From Gemmatimonadaceae bacterium (GTDB lineage: Bacteria; Gemmatimonadota; Gemmatimonadetes; Gemmatimonadales; Gemmatimonadaceae): a DNA stretch of 64,000 nt. The stretch spans positions 21,614-85,613 of the forward strand of contig JACCRF010000001.1 of assembly GCA_013813715.1 (NCBI GenBank). Direction: 5' to 3'. Below are positions 8,939 through 18,876 of this stretch, in pieces. The translations under genes and the position numbers were made by a program. Every line of letters starts with the position of its first letter. The first letter of the stretch is position 1. The notes below the pieces were generated by a model. That model saw only the letters and a list, made by a program, of their open reading frames with translations. It did no database searches and was not told where the DNA came from.

Positions 8939-11394
8939 CCCGCTCCCGCGGTCTCGAGAGCGAACCGCTCCTCCCGCTCGTCGGCAGTGGCGCCCGCACC
9001 GCCATCGCTGTGATCTACCACTGACGATGCCGTTGCCGGATCGTACCGCACCGAAATCACCTTATCGAGTCCATCGCGAACCGACTCGATGTGCGTAATG
9101 AGAATCACCTGCTCGAACCGGTCGCCAAGTGCGCGCAGCAGCTCCAGGACGTTGAACCGGCGCGTCTCGTCGAGCGATCCGAATACCTCGTCGAGAATGA
9201 GCAGCGAAAACGGCTGGCCCGAGCGCTCGGCGATCATTTGCGATACGGCTAGGCGCAGCACCAGATTCGCGATGTCCTCCTCGCCGCCCGAAAGCACGGG
9301 CTTGGCAATGCCATCCTCGAGCACCGTGACATTGTACTTCTCGTCCAGTTCCATCTCCGTTGTGCGTGAATCCACCAGCTGGCGGAGGAACGTCGTGCCG
9401 AGCTTAGATAGCTCGGGACGCAGCTCGGCGTTGAGCTGCGCGCGCATCTCGTTGAACGCCCGGTCCAGCTCTTCATGAAGCCGCCTGTCCTTTTCGCGCT
9501 CGGCCACAGTCGCCTGTCTCGCCCGCGATTCCTCGTTCGAGGCGATCGCCTTGCCAAGCGACTCCTTTGCGTTCGCGAGGTTTCCCGCGGCTGTATTGAG
9601 TTCGAGCTCGGCGGCACGCCCTTCGGCGAAGTATTTCTCGAACGCCGACTTGAGCCGGTCGTAATCGGCGGCGGCGAACGCCATCTGCCGGTGCCTGACG
9701 CGCAACGTGCCGAGGAGTGAGCCGATCGATGCGAATGTGTCCGAGTACTCCTTGTGTTCACCGACCAGCTGCGGCTCGCGATCGATCAAGGCGCCGCATC
9801 GAGCCGCTCGTGAATCGAGCGGCGTGAGTCGCGTGATCTCAGATTTCACGAAGTCGTATCTCGTTGCGTCGAATCCACGCGCAATCACCGCGATGTCACG
9901 CCGCATCTGCTCGATCCGGCGATCCTTCGTTGCGATCTCACGAATCAGCCCGCCCAGCTCCTGCACCGCGAGTTGCACCCGGGCAAGCTTGCGCTCGAGC
10001 GCCGCCGTTTCGCCCGTCAGCGCGCGACGGCGTTCATCGAGCGCCTGGACGTTGGCAGGCATGTCAGAGAGCTGCTCGACGCGTTTCCGGTAGTAGGCGC
10101 CGTCCACGACAAGCGTTTCGCTGGTCTCGGTCAGATGATCCACGACGGTATGGAGGTGCTCGCCGAGCATTCGGCTGCACGTCGGACAGGCGCCATCCGC
10201 GCCAAGGCTGATGACGCGCTCTCGCTGCTCCTGCACCTCGAGGTACTGCTTCCTGAGATCGTGCAGCTTCGTATCCGCTTCCTGCTTGTCGCGCACCCAC
10301 TCGGTGCGCCGCGCCTCAAGCTCCCCCTGCGCGTCCTCGAGCTCCGCGCGCCTCTTCTCGAGCTCCAGGGTCACCTCTTCCTCGTGAGCCGGCGCCTTCT
10401 CGATGAGCGCGTGCCGTGACCGCAGCCGGTCAAGCTCCTCGCGAAGGGCCTGCTCGCTCTCGACGAGCGTCTTTCGGCGACCGTCCTCCCTGTACATCTC
10501 ATCCAGGATGCCGAGCTCGTCACGCAGCTCGCCGAGCGGCTCCAGTGCGCGCTGTAGCCTGGCGAGCTCGGCGCGAGCTTCGGCGATCGTCGCCAGCTCC
10601 ATCGAAACGCGGTCGACGTTTCGGCGGACCGACGACTCCTCTCTCTCGTTGGCCGCGATGTCGGCGAGGATCGACTGCGCCTTCTCCCGGTTCTGCTGAG
10701 CGAGCTCCCACCGCGGGCTGATCGTACTGACGGCCCCCTGTGACAGTGTGTGACGGTGCTCGGCGCTTTGCAGCAGTGATGTCGCCTTCTCCACGCGTAT
10801 TGTTGCGTCCGATACGGCGCGCTCGATGGCCTCCGGGTCGGGCATTCCCGCGCGCAACCCGGCGATCTCCGCGCTCAACGTCCGGCGGCGCTCGCCGATC
10901 ATGTCCTGCGCCATCCTGAGCTTTTCGTAACCGAGTACCTTCGATAGAAAGCGGCCGCGCTCGGACGGAACCATCGCCGCCATCAGAGCGAGCTCCTTCT
11001 GGCCGGTGAAGTACGTGCGGAAGAACTCATCTCGCGACATTCCCAGCGTCCGCTGAAGCCGCTCGGTGACCGCGCCCGCCGAGTCGGCAATCGGTGCCTC
11101 CTCGTCATCGAGATAGAGCTCGGCCGTGGTTCGACCCCGCACGATGCGGTAGCGGTGCCGCGCCAGCTCGAACTCCAGCTCTACGCTCATGGACTGTCGC
11201 GGCTCGGCGCTCAGCGAGAGCATCTGCTCGCGGGTGGTTCGTCCGGATGCGTACAACGCGAAGGCGATTGCCTCGAGGATAGTGGTCTTACCCGCGCCGT
11301 TGGGACCGATGATTCCCGTGATCCCGGAGCTGAAGGTCAACTCCGTCGCGACATGCTGCCGGAAGTTCCTAAGCTTGAGGGAGCTGAGCTTCAC
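8935..11394 (-). CDS. sbcC: Rad50/SbcC-type SMC-like ATPase with zinc hook
   Basis: IIGPNGAGKTTILEAIAFALY Walker A; CPTC hook (codons 10177-10188); LSGGEEDIANLVLRLAVSQ signature; LLILDEVFGSLDETRR. Confidence 0.93.
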   Translation of the reverse strand: MKLSSLKLRNFRQHVATELTFSSGITGIIGPNGAGKTTILEAIAFALYASGRTTREQMLSLSAEPRQSMSVELEFELARHRYRIVRGRTTAELYLDDEEAPIADSAGAVTERLQRTLGMSRDEFFRTYFTGQKELALMAAMVPSERGRFLSKVLGYEKLRMAQDMIGERRRTLSAEIAGLRAGMPDPEAIERAVSDATIRVEKATSLLQSAEHRHTLSQGAVSTISPRWELAQQNREKAQSILADIAANEREESSVRRNVDRVSMELATIAEARAELARLQRALEPLGELRDELGILDEMYREDGRRKTLVESEQALREELDRLRSRHALIEKAPAHEEEVTLELEKRRAELEDAQGELEARRTEWVRDKQEADTKLHDLRKQYLEVQEQRERVISLGADGACPTCSRMLGEHLHTVVDHLTETSETLVVDGAYYRKRVEQLSDMPANVQALDERRRALTGETAALERKLARVQLAVQELGGLIREIATKDRRIEQMRRDIAVIARGFDATRYDFVKSEITRLTPLDSRAARCGALIDREPQLVGEHKEYSDTFASIGSLLGTLRVRHRQMAFAAADYDRLKSAFEKYFAEGRAAELELNTAAGNLANAKESLGKAIASNEESRARQATVAEREKDRRLHEELDRAFNEMRAQLNAELRPELSKLGTTFLRQLVDSRTTEMELDEKYNVTVLEDGIAKPVLSGGEEDIANLVLRLAVSQMIAERSGQPFSLLILDEVFGSLDETRRFNVLELLRALGDRFEQVILITHIESVRDGLDKVISVRYDPATASSVVDHSDGGAGATADEREERFALETAGAG

Positions 11395-12575
11395 GACTGC
11401 TCTCCATTCATCGCAGGGGCAAGCCGGTCTGCTTCGACAAGGTAGTGAAGCCCGAGCTCCACGAGCGACGTCCGATCGATTCCCGGCGTCAGGTCGCGCG
11501 ATTCGAGCATTGCCCTGACGGTCTCAGTCAGCGATGCGCGCCTCCCGGCAGCACCGCTTGCTTCGGTGCGCACCGGCTCCGGGCGCCTCGCGTCGAGGAG
11601 AAAATGCAGCGCGCGCCGCTTGTACTCACGGATCCGGCGGTGATCGATGTCGCGGAGCACATGACGCGGAACGTCGCGCACCACGATCCGGACGATACGG
11701 TCGTCGATGCCCCCTTCCAGCCCGTCCACCTCGGCACAGATCTCGGCGCTCAGCTCTGACGCGCTCTTTCCCGCACCGTAGATCTCCGGAATGTCTATCA
11801 CGCGGCGCGCGAGCTGGATCGGGTGAAACCGATGCGACCCGGTAGCGAGATCATGCTCGATAAAGCCCTTGCCAGGAACACGATTCGCAATCTCGTCGTC
11901 AACTTCGCCCCACACGTTCGTGCTCGCGTACTCCAACGACCCTGAGTAGTACGCGTTCGGTAGAACCCGGTGGTAGACATGGTAATGGCCGAGGGCGATG
12001 TAGGTCCAGCGATCGCCGCGGAGCTCGCGTTTCGTGATCTCGCCGGCCGGCCGCTCGGCGAGCCCCCCGAAGGAACGAATTACACCCTCGACGCGTCCGT
12101 GCAGAAGGAGGACGTTGTAGCGCGCCGACGGATTAGGGTCGAACACCGGGTATCCGCGCAGGCTGTAGGGAACCGCCAGCACCGATAACTCACCACCCCT
12201 GACGCTGACTCGCCGCGGCTCCCCTTCCACCACTTCGATGCCAAGTTGAGAGAACAAACGCAGCAGGCACGTGGTCTCGGTCGTCCGCGGCGTTTCATGA
12301 TTGCCCGACACCATGATGACGCTCGTGTCCGGCAGCATCTCGACAAGTCGCGAAAAGTGTTTGTACGCGCTTAGAATCGCCGGATTGGTCGGCCGCACCG
12401 TGTGGAATACGTCCCCAGCGACGAGGACGACGTCAGGCTGGATCTCGATTATCCTGTCGATCGCCTTGCGGAATGCAGCAGCGACATCGGCCTCGCGCTG
12501 ATTGATTCCCGAGGCGGTCTGCCGCTGGTACTGGCGGAACCCGAGATGAATGTCGGATAGATGTACGACCTTCAA
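11391..12575 (-). CDS. sbcD: Mre11/SbcD-type exonuclease
   Basis: TTG start; LKVVHLSDIHLGFRQ, DVVLVAGDVFH, VSGNHET, ALGHYHVYHR phosphoesterase motifs. Confidence 0.93.
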   Translation of the reverse strand: MKVVHLSDIHLGFRQYQRQTASGINQREADVAAAFRKAIDRIIEIQPDVVLVAGDVFHTVRPTNPAILSAYKHFSRLVEMLPDTSVIMVSGNHETPRTTETTCLLRLFSQLGIEVVEGEPRRVSVRGGELSVLAVPYSLRGYPVFDPNPSARYNVLLLHGRVEGVIRSFGGLAERPAGEITKRELRGDRWTYIALGHYHVYHRVLPNAYYSGSLEYASTNVWGEVDDEIANRVPGKGFIEHDLATGSHRFHPIQLARRVIDIPEIYGAGKSASELSAEICAEVDGLEGGIDDRIVRIVVRDVPRHVLRDIDHRRIREYKRRALHFLLDARRPEPVRTEASGAAGRRASLTETVRAMLESRDLTPGIDRTSLVELGLHYLVEADRLAPAMNGEQS

Positions 12576-13429
12576 CGTGTCGCCCTGAGAAGCTGCGTCA
12601 CTCGCGTGCGAACCAGCATCGGCTGACCGCTGCTGGCGGGCGTGACAGTTGACTGAGTGGTGATCGCCGCCCGCGTCTCGGTGATCCATGCCAGGCGACG
12701 ATCGAGCTGAATGGTTCCCGCGAGCTGCCCCGAAGGTTCAGAGTCCCGGCCATCCACATGATCGTGAGACATGGTGCCGCGCATCGAGATGAAGGCGACG
12801 TCGCCCCCGCTTCCGAGCGAGTCGAGCTGAAACGTCGCGCGCACCAGCCCGCTCTTGCCCGACTCGCCGGGAAGCGGAATCCGCATCTGTCGCACCCACT
12901 TCTCACCTACCGCGACCGCCTTTCGCGACAACATCGCCGGCATCTGGCCGAAAATCGTCCGCAGCTCATCACTTGCGGCCTCATCCACGACCTCCGCCCC
13001 TCCATCGGTCGACACCCTCAGCTCGACCGAGCTCTGCGGTACGCTCCGACGCGTCGGCTCCACATCGCGGTTCTGTGAGCTGGTTGCCGAAGTGCGCACC
13101 GAATCGGTGACGGCGAGCACCATGGTTCCCTCCGGCGTCGCTCTGCCGATGATGGCGCGACTGAATACTTCCGTGCGCGTCGTCATGTGCCGCGTGCCCG
13201 CCGCGCAGGGCAGCGGACGCACCGCGGGAGCGGTGTTGCGTCCTGGCGCCGCATCCACCGTCACGCAGCCGGCAGGAGTGCCGGTCATTTCGACCTTCTG
13301 ATTCAGGCGGACGCTGAGCGTATCGCCCGAGCGCGGCCTGATTTGAAGGAGCACCGCCTGCGTCGCAGCTGCGTCAGGAACGGACATTCCAGCAGCGAGC
13401 ATCGCCACCGCCAGCGCTCCTCTATACAT
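12572..13429 (-). CDS. Predicted secreted protein of unknown function in the DNA-end-processing operon
   Basis: Signal peptide MYRGALAVAMLAAGMSVPDAAATQA; TTGA overlap with sbcD and short overlap with herA. Confidence 0.7.
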   Translation of the reverse strand: MYRGALAVAMLAAGMSVPDAAATQAVLLQIRPRSGDTLSVRLNQKVEMTGTPAGCVTVDAAPGRNTAPAVRPLPCAAGTRHMTTRTEVFSRAIIGRATPEGTMVLAVTDSVRTSATSSQNRDVEPTRRSVPQSSVELRVSTDGGAEVVDEAASDELRTIFGQMPAMLSRKAVAVGEKWVRQMRIPLPGESGKSGLVRATFQLDSLGSGGDVAFISMRGTMSHDHVDGRDSEPSGQLAGTIQLDRRLAWITETRAAITTQSTVTPASSGQPMLVRTRVTQLLRATR

Positions 13430-15440
13430 CGTAGGGATCGCCCAGCGGAAGGGGCTTGAGCGCAGCAGGCTCGCTTCGCGAGGTGGTCGCGAGCGCTGGC
13501 TGCGACGGCACGATTTTCCGGAACTGCGACTCGAAGTACGCCTTCACTTTCGCGGGCTTCGCCTTCATTACGGCGTTGCGCGCGCGAAGTATCTCCGGCT
13601 CATCGTAGAGCGCGACCATGTCCTTGGCCCACGACAGCGACACCGACGGATCGAGTAGGCGAAGCGAGCGATACAGCGCCGCCTCGAGCGTGACGTCAGC
13701 CGCCTGCGGATAGCGTTCGGCGCCATCGCGTCCCTGCATCACCGCCGGCCGCGGAAACCGCACGAAAATCGGCTGCGTGAAATGAGGGTGACGAACCATC
13801 AACTGACCCTTCTCCAGAGTCGCCAGCTTGGTCCGCGTCGCCGGGCTCAACACGGCATAGCCGGGAGTCGCGAGCTCGTCGCTGTCCATTCTGCCGAACA
13901 GCGACGTGCCGGAATTGCCGACGACCCGCCGGTGCACCTGCGAGCGGAACTGCTGGGCACTGAAAAGCACGAGGCCCAGGTATCGCCCGCGCTCCGCGAT
14001 GTCGAGCAGCATCTTGCGGACGTATGTGTCCTGGCCGTCGCTCGGAGCGTACTTGTTCAGCTCGTCGACGAATACGATGAGATGCTTGACGCCGAGGTCC
14101 CGGCGCTCGAGGTGCTCGCGGAGTTTGGAGACGACGCGCGCGAAGATGAGGTCCTGCGCGTCTTCCTCGAGCGTCGCTACGTCAACCACATACACGGCGC
14201 GGTCGTCGAAGCTTCCAAACGGCAGGTCGCTGACCTCGCCGGAATCCGTCACCAGCCCGGCGCACCGCGTCGAGATATTCGACAGCCGATTCCGCACTTT
14301 ACGAATCGTCGCGATGTGATGCGTACGCCACGAGTCGGCATTCGCGCGCTCGAGCCCGCGCAGCAGGTCGCGGAACCAGTTCTCGAGATCACCGAACGAC
14401 TGAACAGTGTGCTCGCGCGAAAGGTGGGGATCAGCATCGAACTTTCGATTCACCACCCGCTCGGTGATGAAGTCGATCAATGCGTCGGCCTTGGCGTCGA
14501 TGTCGTCCTTGTTGAGAAGAACCTCCGCAAACTGAAGCACTTCGCGCAGACCCCACGTGAGCGGCACCACGTTGTCGAGCAGCTCCTCGTTCGACCGAAG
14601 GGTATTGAGCGCGTATCCCTTCGCGGTATACGGAGCGTAGTAGGTGACTTTCTCGAACGGCCCGGCCCGGACGCCCATCTTTTCATAGAGCGCGCGGTCG
14701 CGGTCGTCAATCTGGCCAGGCTGATCGAGGTAACAGAGGTCCGGCCCCTTGACGTTGAAGCAGACCGCGGCAATCGAGCCCTTGCTCTCAGGAAAGTGCG
14801 CGAACACCGAAGCGAGAAGCCATTCCACCGCGCTCGTCTTCGTGGCGAGGCCGGACATTCCCGAGATGTTGAGATGGGCCGCCTCGGGACCGAGAAGGAA
14901 ATCCGCATCGAGGTAGATCACCGAATCGGTTGCGCCCGCGCGATACACACCGACGGGAATCCCGGTGTTGGAGCCTTCACGGAGATAACCGTCCATCCGC
15001 AGCGCCGTGGCGACGTCCTCATCCTCGGCGAGGAAGACCTCACCCATCGGAACCGGCTGAAGCGGCTCCTCCGGTATCTGACGCAATACAGCGGCGGAAT
15101 ACAGTCGGATCTCCGCGCGCTCAGTGACGGAAAAGCCCGCATTGGCTGGAGAGCCGTCGTGGCCGAGCACGTCGTGCATCGGCGTCTGAAGGTCGGTGTA
15201 GCTGAAACCCTCGACGACGATTCCGTAGATGTGCGGAACCTGTCCGCCAATCGGATTCGCTCCATCCACCCTCACGATCGTCCCGATTCCGACGGGAGAA
15301 TCGAGCGCCGTCCAGAAATGGAATTCGTGTGGCGTGTTTGGCTTACGCTCGGTCGCGACGACCCGGCCCAGCGGAGCGGTCAAGATATCGCTCTCAGAAA
15401 TTCTTCGGTGTCGCGAATACCGTACGCCATCTTGTCCCAC
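13422..15440 (-). CDS. herA: HerA-like bipolar DNA translocase ATPase
   Basis: HLNISGMSGLATKTSAVEWLLASVF (atypical P-loop), LIVFVDELNKYAPS Walker B, GNSGTSLFGRM; next to NurA. N-terminal start uncertain. Confidence 0.85.
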   Translation of the reverse strand: MGQDGVRYSRHRRISESDILTAPLGRVVATERKPNTPHEFHFWTALDSPVGIGTIVRVDGANPIGGQVPHIYGIVVEGFSYTDLQTPMHDVLGHDGSPANAGFSVTERAEIRLYSAAVLRQIPEEPLQPVPMGEVFLAEDEDVATALRMDGYLREGSNTGIPVGVYRAGATDSVIYLDADFLLGPEAAHLNISGMSGLATKTSAVEWLLASVFAHFPESKGSIAAVCFNVKGPDLCYLDQPGQIDDRDRALYEKMGVRAGPFEKVTYYAPYTAKGYALNTLRSNEELLDNVVPLTWGLREVLQFAEVLLNKDDIDAKADALIDFITERVVNRKFDADPHLSREHTVQSFGDLENWFRDLLRGLERANADSWRTHHIATIRKVRNRLSNISTRCAGLVTDSGEVSDLPFGSFDDRAVYVVDVATLEEDAQDLIFARVVSKLREHLERRDLGVKHLIVFVDELNKYAPSDGQDTYVRKMLLDIAERGRYLGLVLFSAQQFRSQVHRRVVGNSGTSLFGRMDSDELATPGYAVLSPATRTKLATLEKGQLMVRHPHFTQPIFVRFPRPAVMQGRDGAERYPQAADVTLEAALYRSLRLLDPSVSLSWAKDMVALYDEPEILRARNAVMKAKPAKVKAYFESQFRKIVPSQPALATTSRSEPAALKPLPLGDPYDV

Positions 15441-16396
15441 CGCCCGTCGGGAAGTGCGAGTGGCGAGCCCTCGGCCACGACCCAGCGCGATATCTCATCG
15501 GCCCGCGACGTGATGTCCTCGCCATCAGCCGCTTCAACCCGCACGAGGCCGAACAAGGCATCGCGCCCGCTGGCGTTCCGCACGCGAAGATACCAGCTCG
15601 CGACCGCCTGCCTCGTGCGCGGTGACACCTTGAAGATGGACGATCGCTCGCCGGCGGCGAGGCCGACGATGACCTCGAACGCATCGCCCTCGGCGTAGAG
15701 CCGGCGGTGGCTCTTGATTATCCCGACGGCGCGACGTGATCCCGCCACAGAGCCATTGGCGGTGATACTTCCGTCAACGTAGAGAACTCCCTCTTCCGAG
15801 CCGCACCATTCCTCGGCGAGCTCCTGCTCGAGCAGCTCGCGATCCTGCTGTATCCGCTGCACCGCACGCTCCATGAGGGCCGCGGGGTGGCGCGAGGGAA
15901 ACTTGCCGGCTGCATCCGGCACCCCCGTATCCACCACCCGGCCGTCGTGCCGGAGCTCAACAGGAATTGCGTCCACATAGCGAATCGGAACGTAGAATCG
16001 CCGCGCCACAGTCGGGGCCCGACGCTGCCAGGCGACGAGACGCCGGTCGACGCGCACGCGCACGGCAGCCGAGACCGTCCCCCACACGATCGGTATCCCG
16101 CCCATGTGGCTCACGATGCCAATCTGCTGCGTGCCGTCCAGGAAACCGCCGAATCCGCTGGAGCCGCGAACAGTGCGAGGATCAGCGACGCGAATCGCCC
16201 TGAAACTGGTGCCTTCCATGAGCGAAGGCTGGACCATGACCGGCGGTTCATCGCTCCGACCATAAATGTCGCCGTCGCCGGGCGGCGCATCAACCGGCGT
16301 GCAGCCGGGAACATGACTCTGAATGAACCGCCGCGCTTCATGCGCCGATACCGGCCAAGCCTCGCGTTCGCCGCGCTCGGATGATTGCGGTATCAC
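15380..16396 (-). CDS. nurA: NurA-domain nuclease
   Basis: GTG start overlapping the upstream stop (GTGA); GFLDGTQQIGIV, VLYVDGSITANGSVAGSRRAVGIIKSH NurA-like acidic motifs; paired with HerA. Confidence 0.8.
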   Translation of the reverse strand: MIPQSSERGEREAWPVSAHEARRFIQSHVPGCTPVDAPPGDGDIYGRSDEPPVMVQPSLMEGTSFRAIRVADPRTVRGSSGFGGFLDGTQQIGIVSHMGGIPIVWGTVSAAVRVRVDRRLVAWQRRAPTVARRFYVPIRYVDAIPVELRHDGRVVDTGVPDAAGKFPSRHPAALMERAVQRIQQDRELLEQELAEEWCGSEEGVLYVDGSITANGSVAGSRRAVGIIKSHRRLYAEGDAFEVIVGLAAGERSSIFKVSPRTRQAVASWYLRVRNASGRDALFGLVRVEAADGEDITSRADEISRWVVAEGSPLALPDGRWDKMAYGIRDTEEFLRAIS

Positions 16397-16671
16397 TCCA
16401 ACCCGATGTCCCACGCCTGCTCCAGATCCTTCTTCGAGTAAGCCCGAAAGGCTGTCAGCGTCTGCGTACTTCGGAGCCCGGGCACCGACGTGATGTTCTC
16501 TGTCACGACTCGCGCCACACTCTCGTAGTCGGTCACCTCTACGAGCGCCACCAGATCCCACTCGCCCGATACTGAATACACCTGCGAAACGCCCTCGATT
16601 CCCGCGAGCTTCGTCGCGCACTGAGGAATGGACTTCGGTTCGGCTTTGATCAGAACGATTGCTGTGATCAT
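16393..16671 (-). CDS. Stand-alone RAM (AsnC/Lrp ligand-binding) domain protein
   Basis: MITAIVLIKAEPKSIPQCATKLAGIEGVSQVYSVSGEWDLVALVEVTDYESVARVVTENI; 92 aa, no HTH. Confidence 0.85.
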   Translation of the reverse strand: MITAIVLIKAEPKSIPQCATKLAGIEGVSQVYSVSGEWDLVALVEVTDYESVARVVTENITSVPGLRSTQTLTAFRAYSKKDLEQAWDIGLE

Positions 16672-16826
16672 TGAGGCGAGTACGTGGGGCGGCAGCTGAT
16701 CGAGCGGCGGGCGATACGCAACCTGTGATGCTATACTTCAATTCGGTGCGAACGCGCCCCGAGCTAGAGATAATAACAGTATCGGCGCGGCGGAAACTGC
16801 GCCATGTCGCATTCAGGAGCACGCAG

Positions 16827-18263
16827 GTGGAAACGGAAGAGAGAGAGGAACGCGGCTCCGGCCGCAGTCAGAACGTCGTTCACACCCTTCCGCGCTCAAT
16901 GGCCTCCGTGCCCCATTTTCTGACCGGTCCCCTCGAGCGAACCGACCCGGCTGCAGGGGAGACTCAGGTGCTCGTAATAACCTCCGACCCGGAGAGCGCG
17001 GTAACGCTCGCCGAGACGGTTCTCCGGATGACCGGTCCGGGCGGCATCGAGCTTTTCCCGGTGACGACGGCACGCCGTGCCGCGCGGCTGATGGCGGGCC
17101 GGCCAGTCCTCGCAGTGGCCGCGTCTCCGCGCGACATCCAGGACCTGGTGCGCGGCAGCCACATCAAGATGACGGGGATACGGACAATCGTTCTGGCGTG
17201 GGCCGACGAGATACTGAATGGCGATCCGGCCGGAATCGAGGCACTCGAGTCGATTATGGGCGAGCTCCCGAATGACGCCGCGCGAGTAGTCGTCACGAGC
17301 CGGTCGGAGGGCCGAGTCAACGCCTTCGCAGAACGCTACTTGCGGCGTGCCCGTCGCGAGGTGGCCGAGGACATGGCGGGCGAGCCGATCTCGCTTCAGT
17401 ACTTGACCGTGTCGCCAACCGGCAGGGCGGCGGCTCTGCGGCGGCTCCTCGACGACCTCGATCCGCCGTCGGCGGCGGTAATCGTCAGCTCGGAGGAGGC
17501 GGAAGTCGAAGTCCGGCGAACACTGCGATTGCTAGGCTACGCCGACGATTCTTCAAGTGTGCGAGTGTCTCGCGGCCAGGTCGAGGCAGGAACGCACGCC
17601 GTCATTTTTTTCGATGTGCCAGGCGCTAGAGAGCTGATGTCGCCCGCCGTCGCCGCGTCCCCAGTGACCATCGTCGCACTGACAGAGCCGCGAGAAGTCA
17701 GTGCCATGCGAAGACTCGCTGGGGGCGAGGTGAAGCCCTTCACCCTGAGCGCTCCTGGAGCCTCAGCGCGCGAGCGGGAAGCGGCGATCCGCCGGGAGCT
17801 CGCAGGAGTGCTCGACTCCGGGCTCGCGTCGCGCGAGGTGCTTGCGCTCGAGCCCCTGCTCGACCGGCACGATGGCATCGAAATAGCCGCTGCGGCGTTG
17901 CGGCTCCTGGAGAAAGAGCGGATGCTTCGAAAGGGCACCGGCGTTGAATCGCGGACGCGATCGGTAACACCGCCGGCGGCGGCGCCAGCTCGCGGCGGTT
18001 TCGACCGCGGCAGCAGCCCGAGCTCTCGGCCGTTCGGTGACCGTCCGCAGGGAGGTGCCGGCCGCGGTCGCGGTGGCCCGCCGCGCGGCGCAGAAAGTCC
18101 GCCCGATGCCCGCGGCCGTCCCCCGCGCAACGACCGCAGCCGTCCCCCGCGCGATGACCGTGGCCGGACTCCGCGCGATGACGACCGCCGTCCTCCACGC
18201 AATGACGGCGGCAGCCCGCCACGGGACGGATTCATGCGCCCGCCGCGGCGCGACCGTCCATGA
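16827..18263 (+). CDS. Degenerate DEAD-box-helicase-like protein with Arg/Pro/Asp octapeptide-repeat tail
   Basis: DEAD-like order of segments ([12 protein letters not shown]..., [44 protein letters not shown]) but no Walker A; start (GTG 16827) uncertain. Confidence 0.6.
   Translation: METEEREERGSGRSQNVVHTLPRSMASVPHFLTGPLERTDPAAGETQVLVITSDPESAVTLAETVLRMTGPGGIELFPVTTARRAARLMAGRPVLAVAASPRDIQDLVRGSHIKMTGIRTIVLAWADEILNGDPAGIEALESIMGELPNDAARVVVTSRSEGRVNAFAERYLRRARREVAEDMAGEPISLQYLTVSPTGRAAALRRLLDDLDPPSAAVIVSSEEAEVEVRRTLRLLGYADDSSSVRVSRGQVEAGTHAVIFFDVPGARELMSPAVAASPVTIVALTEPREVSAMRRLAGGEVKPFTLSAPGASAREREAAIRRELAGVLDSGLASREVLALEPLLDRHDGIEIAAAALRLLEKERMLRKGTGVESRTRSVTPPAAAPARGGFDRGSSPSSRPFGDRPQGGAGRGRGGPPRGAESPPDARGRPPRNDRSRPPRDDRGRTPRDDDRRPPRNDGGSPPRDGFMRPPRRDRP
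18117..18260 (+). repeat. Six tandem 24-bp units encoding octapeptides of the form RPPRxDxx
   Basis: [48 protein letters not shown] at exact 24-nt period. Confidence 0.85.
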
Positions 18264-18871
18264 CCCAGGCTTTCCATCAGACCGGAGGATGGATCGAAGT
18301 CATCGCCGGCGTGATGTTCAGCGGCAAGAGCGAGGAGTTGATTCGCCGGGTGCGACGCGCGATCATCGCACGCAAGCGCGTCCAGGTATTCAAGTCGCAT
18401 CTCGACGCCCGGTACGCGGGCATCTACAGCATTTCCAGTCACGATGGTCGAACCGTGCATGCTGTGCCCGCTGACTCGGCGGCGCAGATCGCGCTTCAGA
18501 TTGACCCGATGGCGCATGTTATCGCGATCGACGAAGCGCAGTTTCTCGACGAAGGGGTCGTTCCGCTGGTGACCTCGCTGGCGGCGCGTGGTCGCCGCGT
18601 AATCGTCGCTGGAACCGATACGGATTTCCGCGGCGAGCCATTTGGGGCGATGCCGGATCTGATGGCCATCGCAGAAGTGGTGGATAAGCTACACGCCATC
18701 TGCGTCCTCTGCGGGGGGCCGGCCAGCCGCAATCAGCGTCTCATTGGCGGGCGGCCAGCCCCCTACGACTCGCCAACGATAATGGTAGGCGGCACCGAAT
18801 CCTACGAGGCGCGCTGTCGTATGTGCTTCTCGATTCCGCGAAGGGACGCCCATCAGGCGTCGCTGCTTTGA
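18260..18871 (+). CDS. tdk: Thymidine kinase
   Basis: [34 protein letters not shown], zinc-binding Cys pairs; ATGA overlap. Confidence 0.95.
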   Translation: MTQAFHQTGGWIEVIAGVMFSGKSEELIRRVRRAIIARKRVQVFKSHLDARYAGIYSISSHDGRTVHAVPADSAAQIALQIDPMAHVIAIDEAQFLDEGVVPLVTSLAARGRRVIVAGTDTDFRGEPFGAMPDLMAIAEVVDKLHAICVLCGGPASRNQRLIGGRPAPYDSPTIMVGGTESYEARCRMCFSIPRRDAHQASLL

Positions 18872-18876
18872 CGGGT

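Noticed and set aside
9089-9478. Ser-rich plus-strand ORFs across sbcC
   Set aside because: Antisense shadow ORFs over a gene with intact Walker, hook and signature motifs.
13782-15698. 638-aa plus-strand ORF antisense to herA/nurA
   Set aside because: Mirror frame of a well-supported gene in high-GC DNA; Arg/His/Val-rich with no recognisable domain.
18117-18260. Non-coding tandem repeat or minisatellite
   Set aside because: Period is 24 nt, in frame, and encodes a coherent octapeptide tail ending at the gene's own stop.
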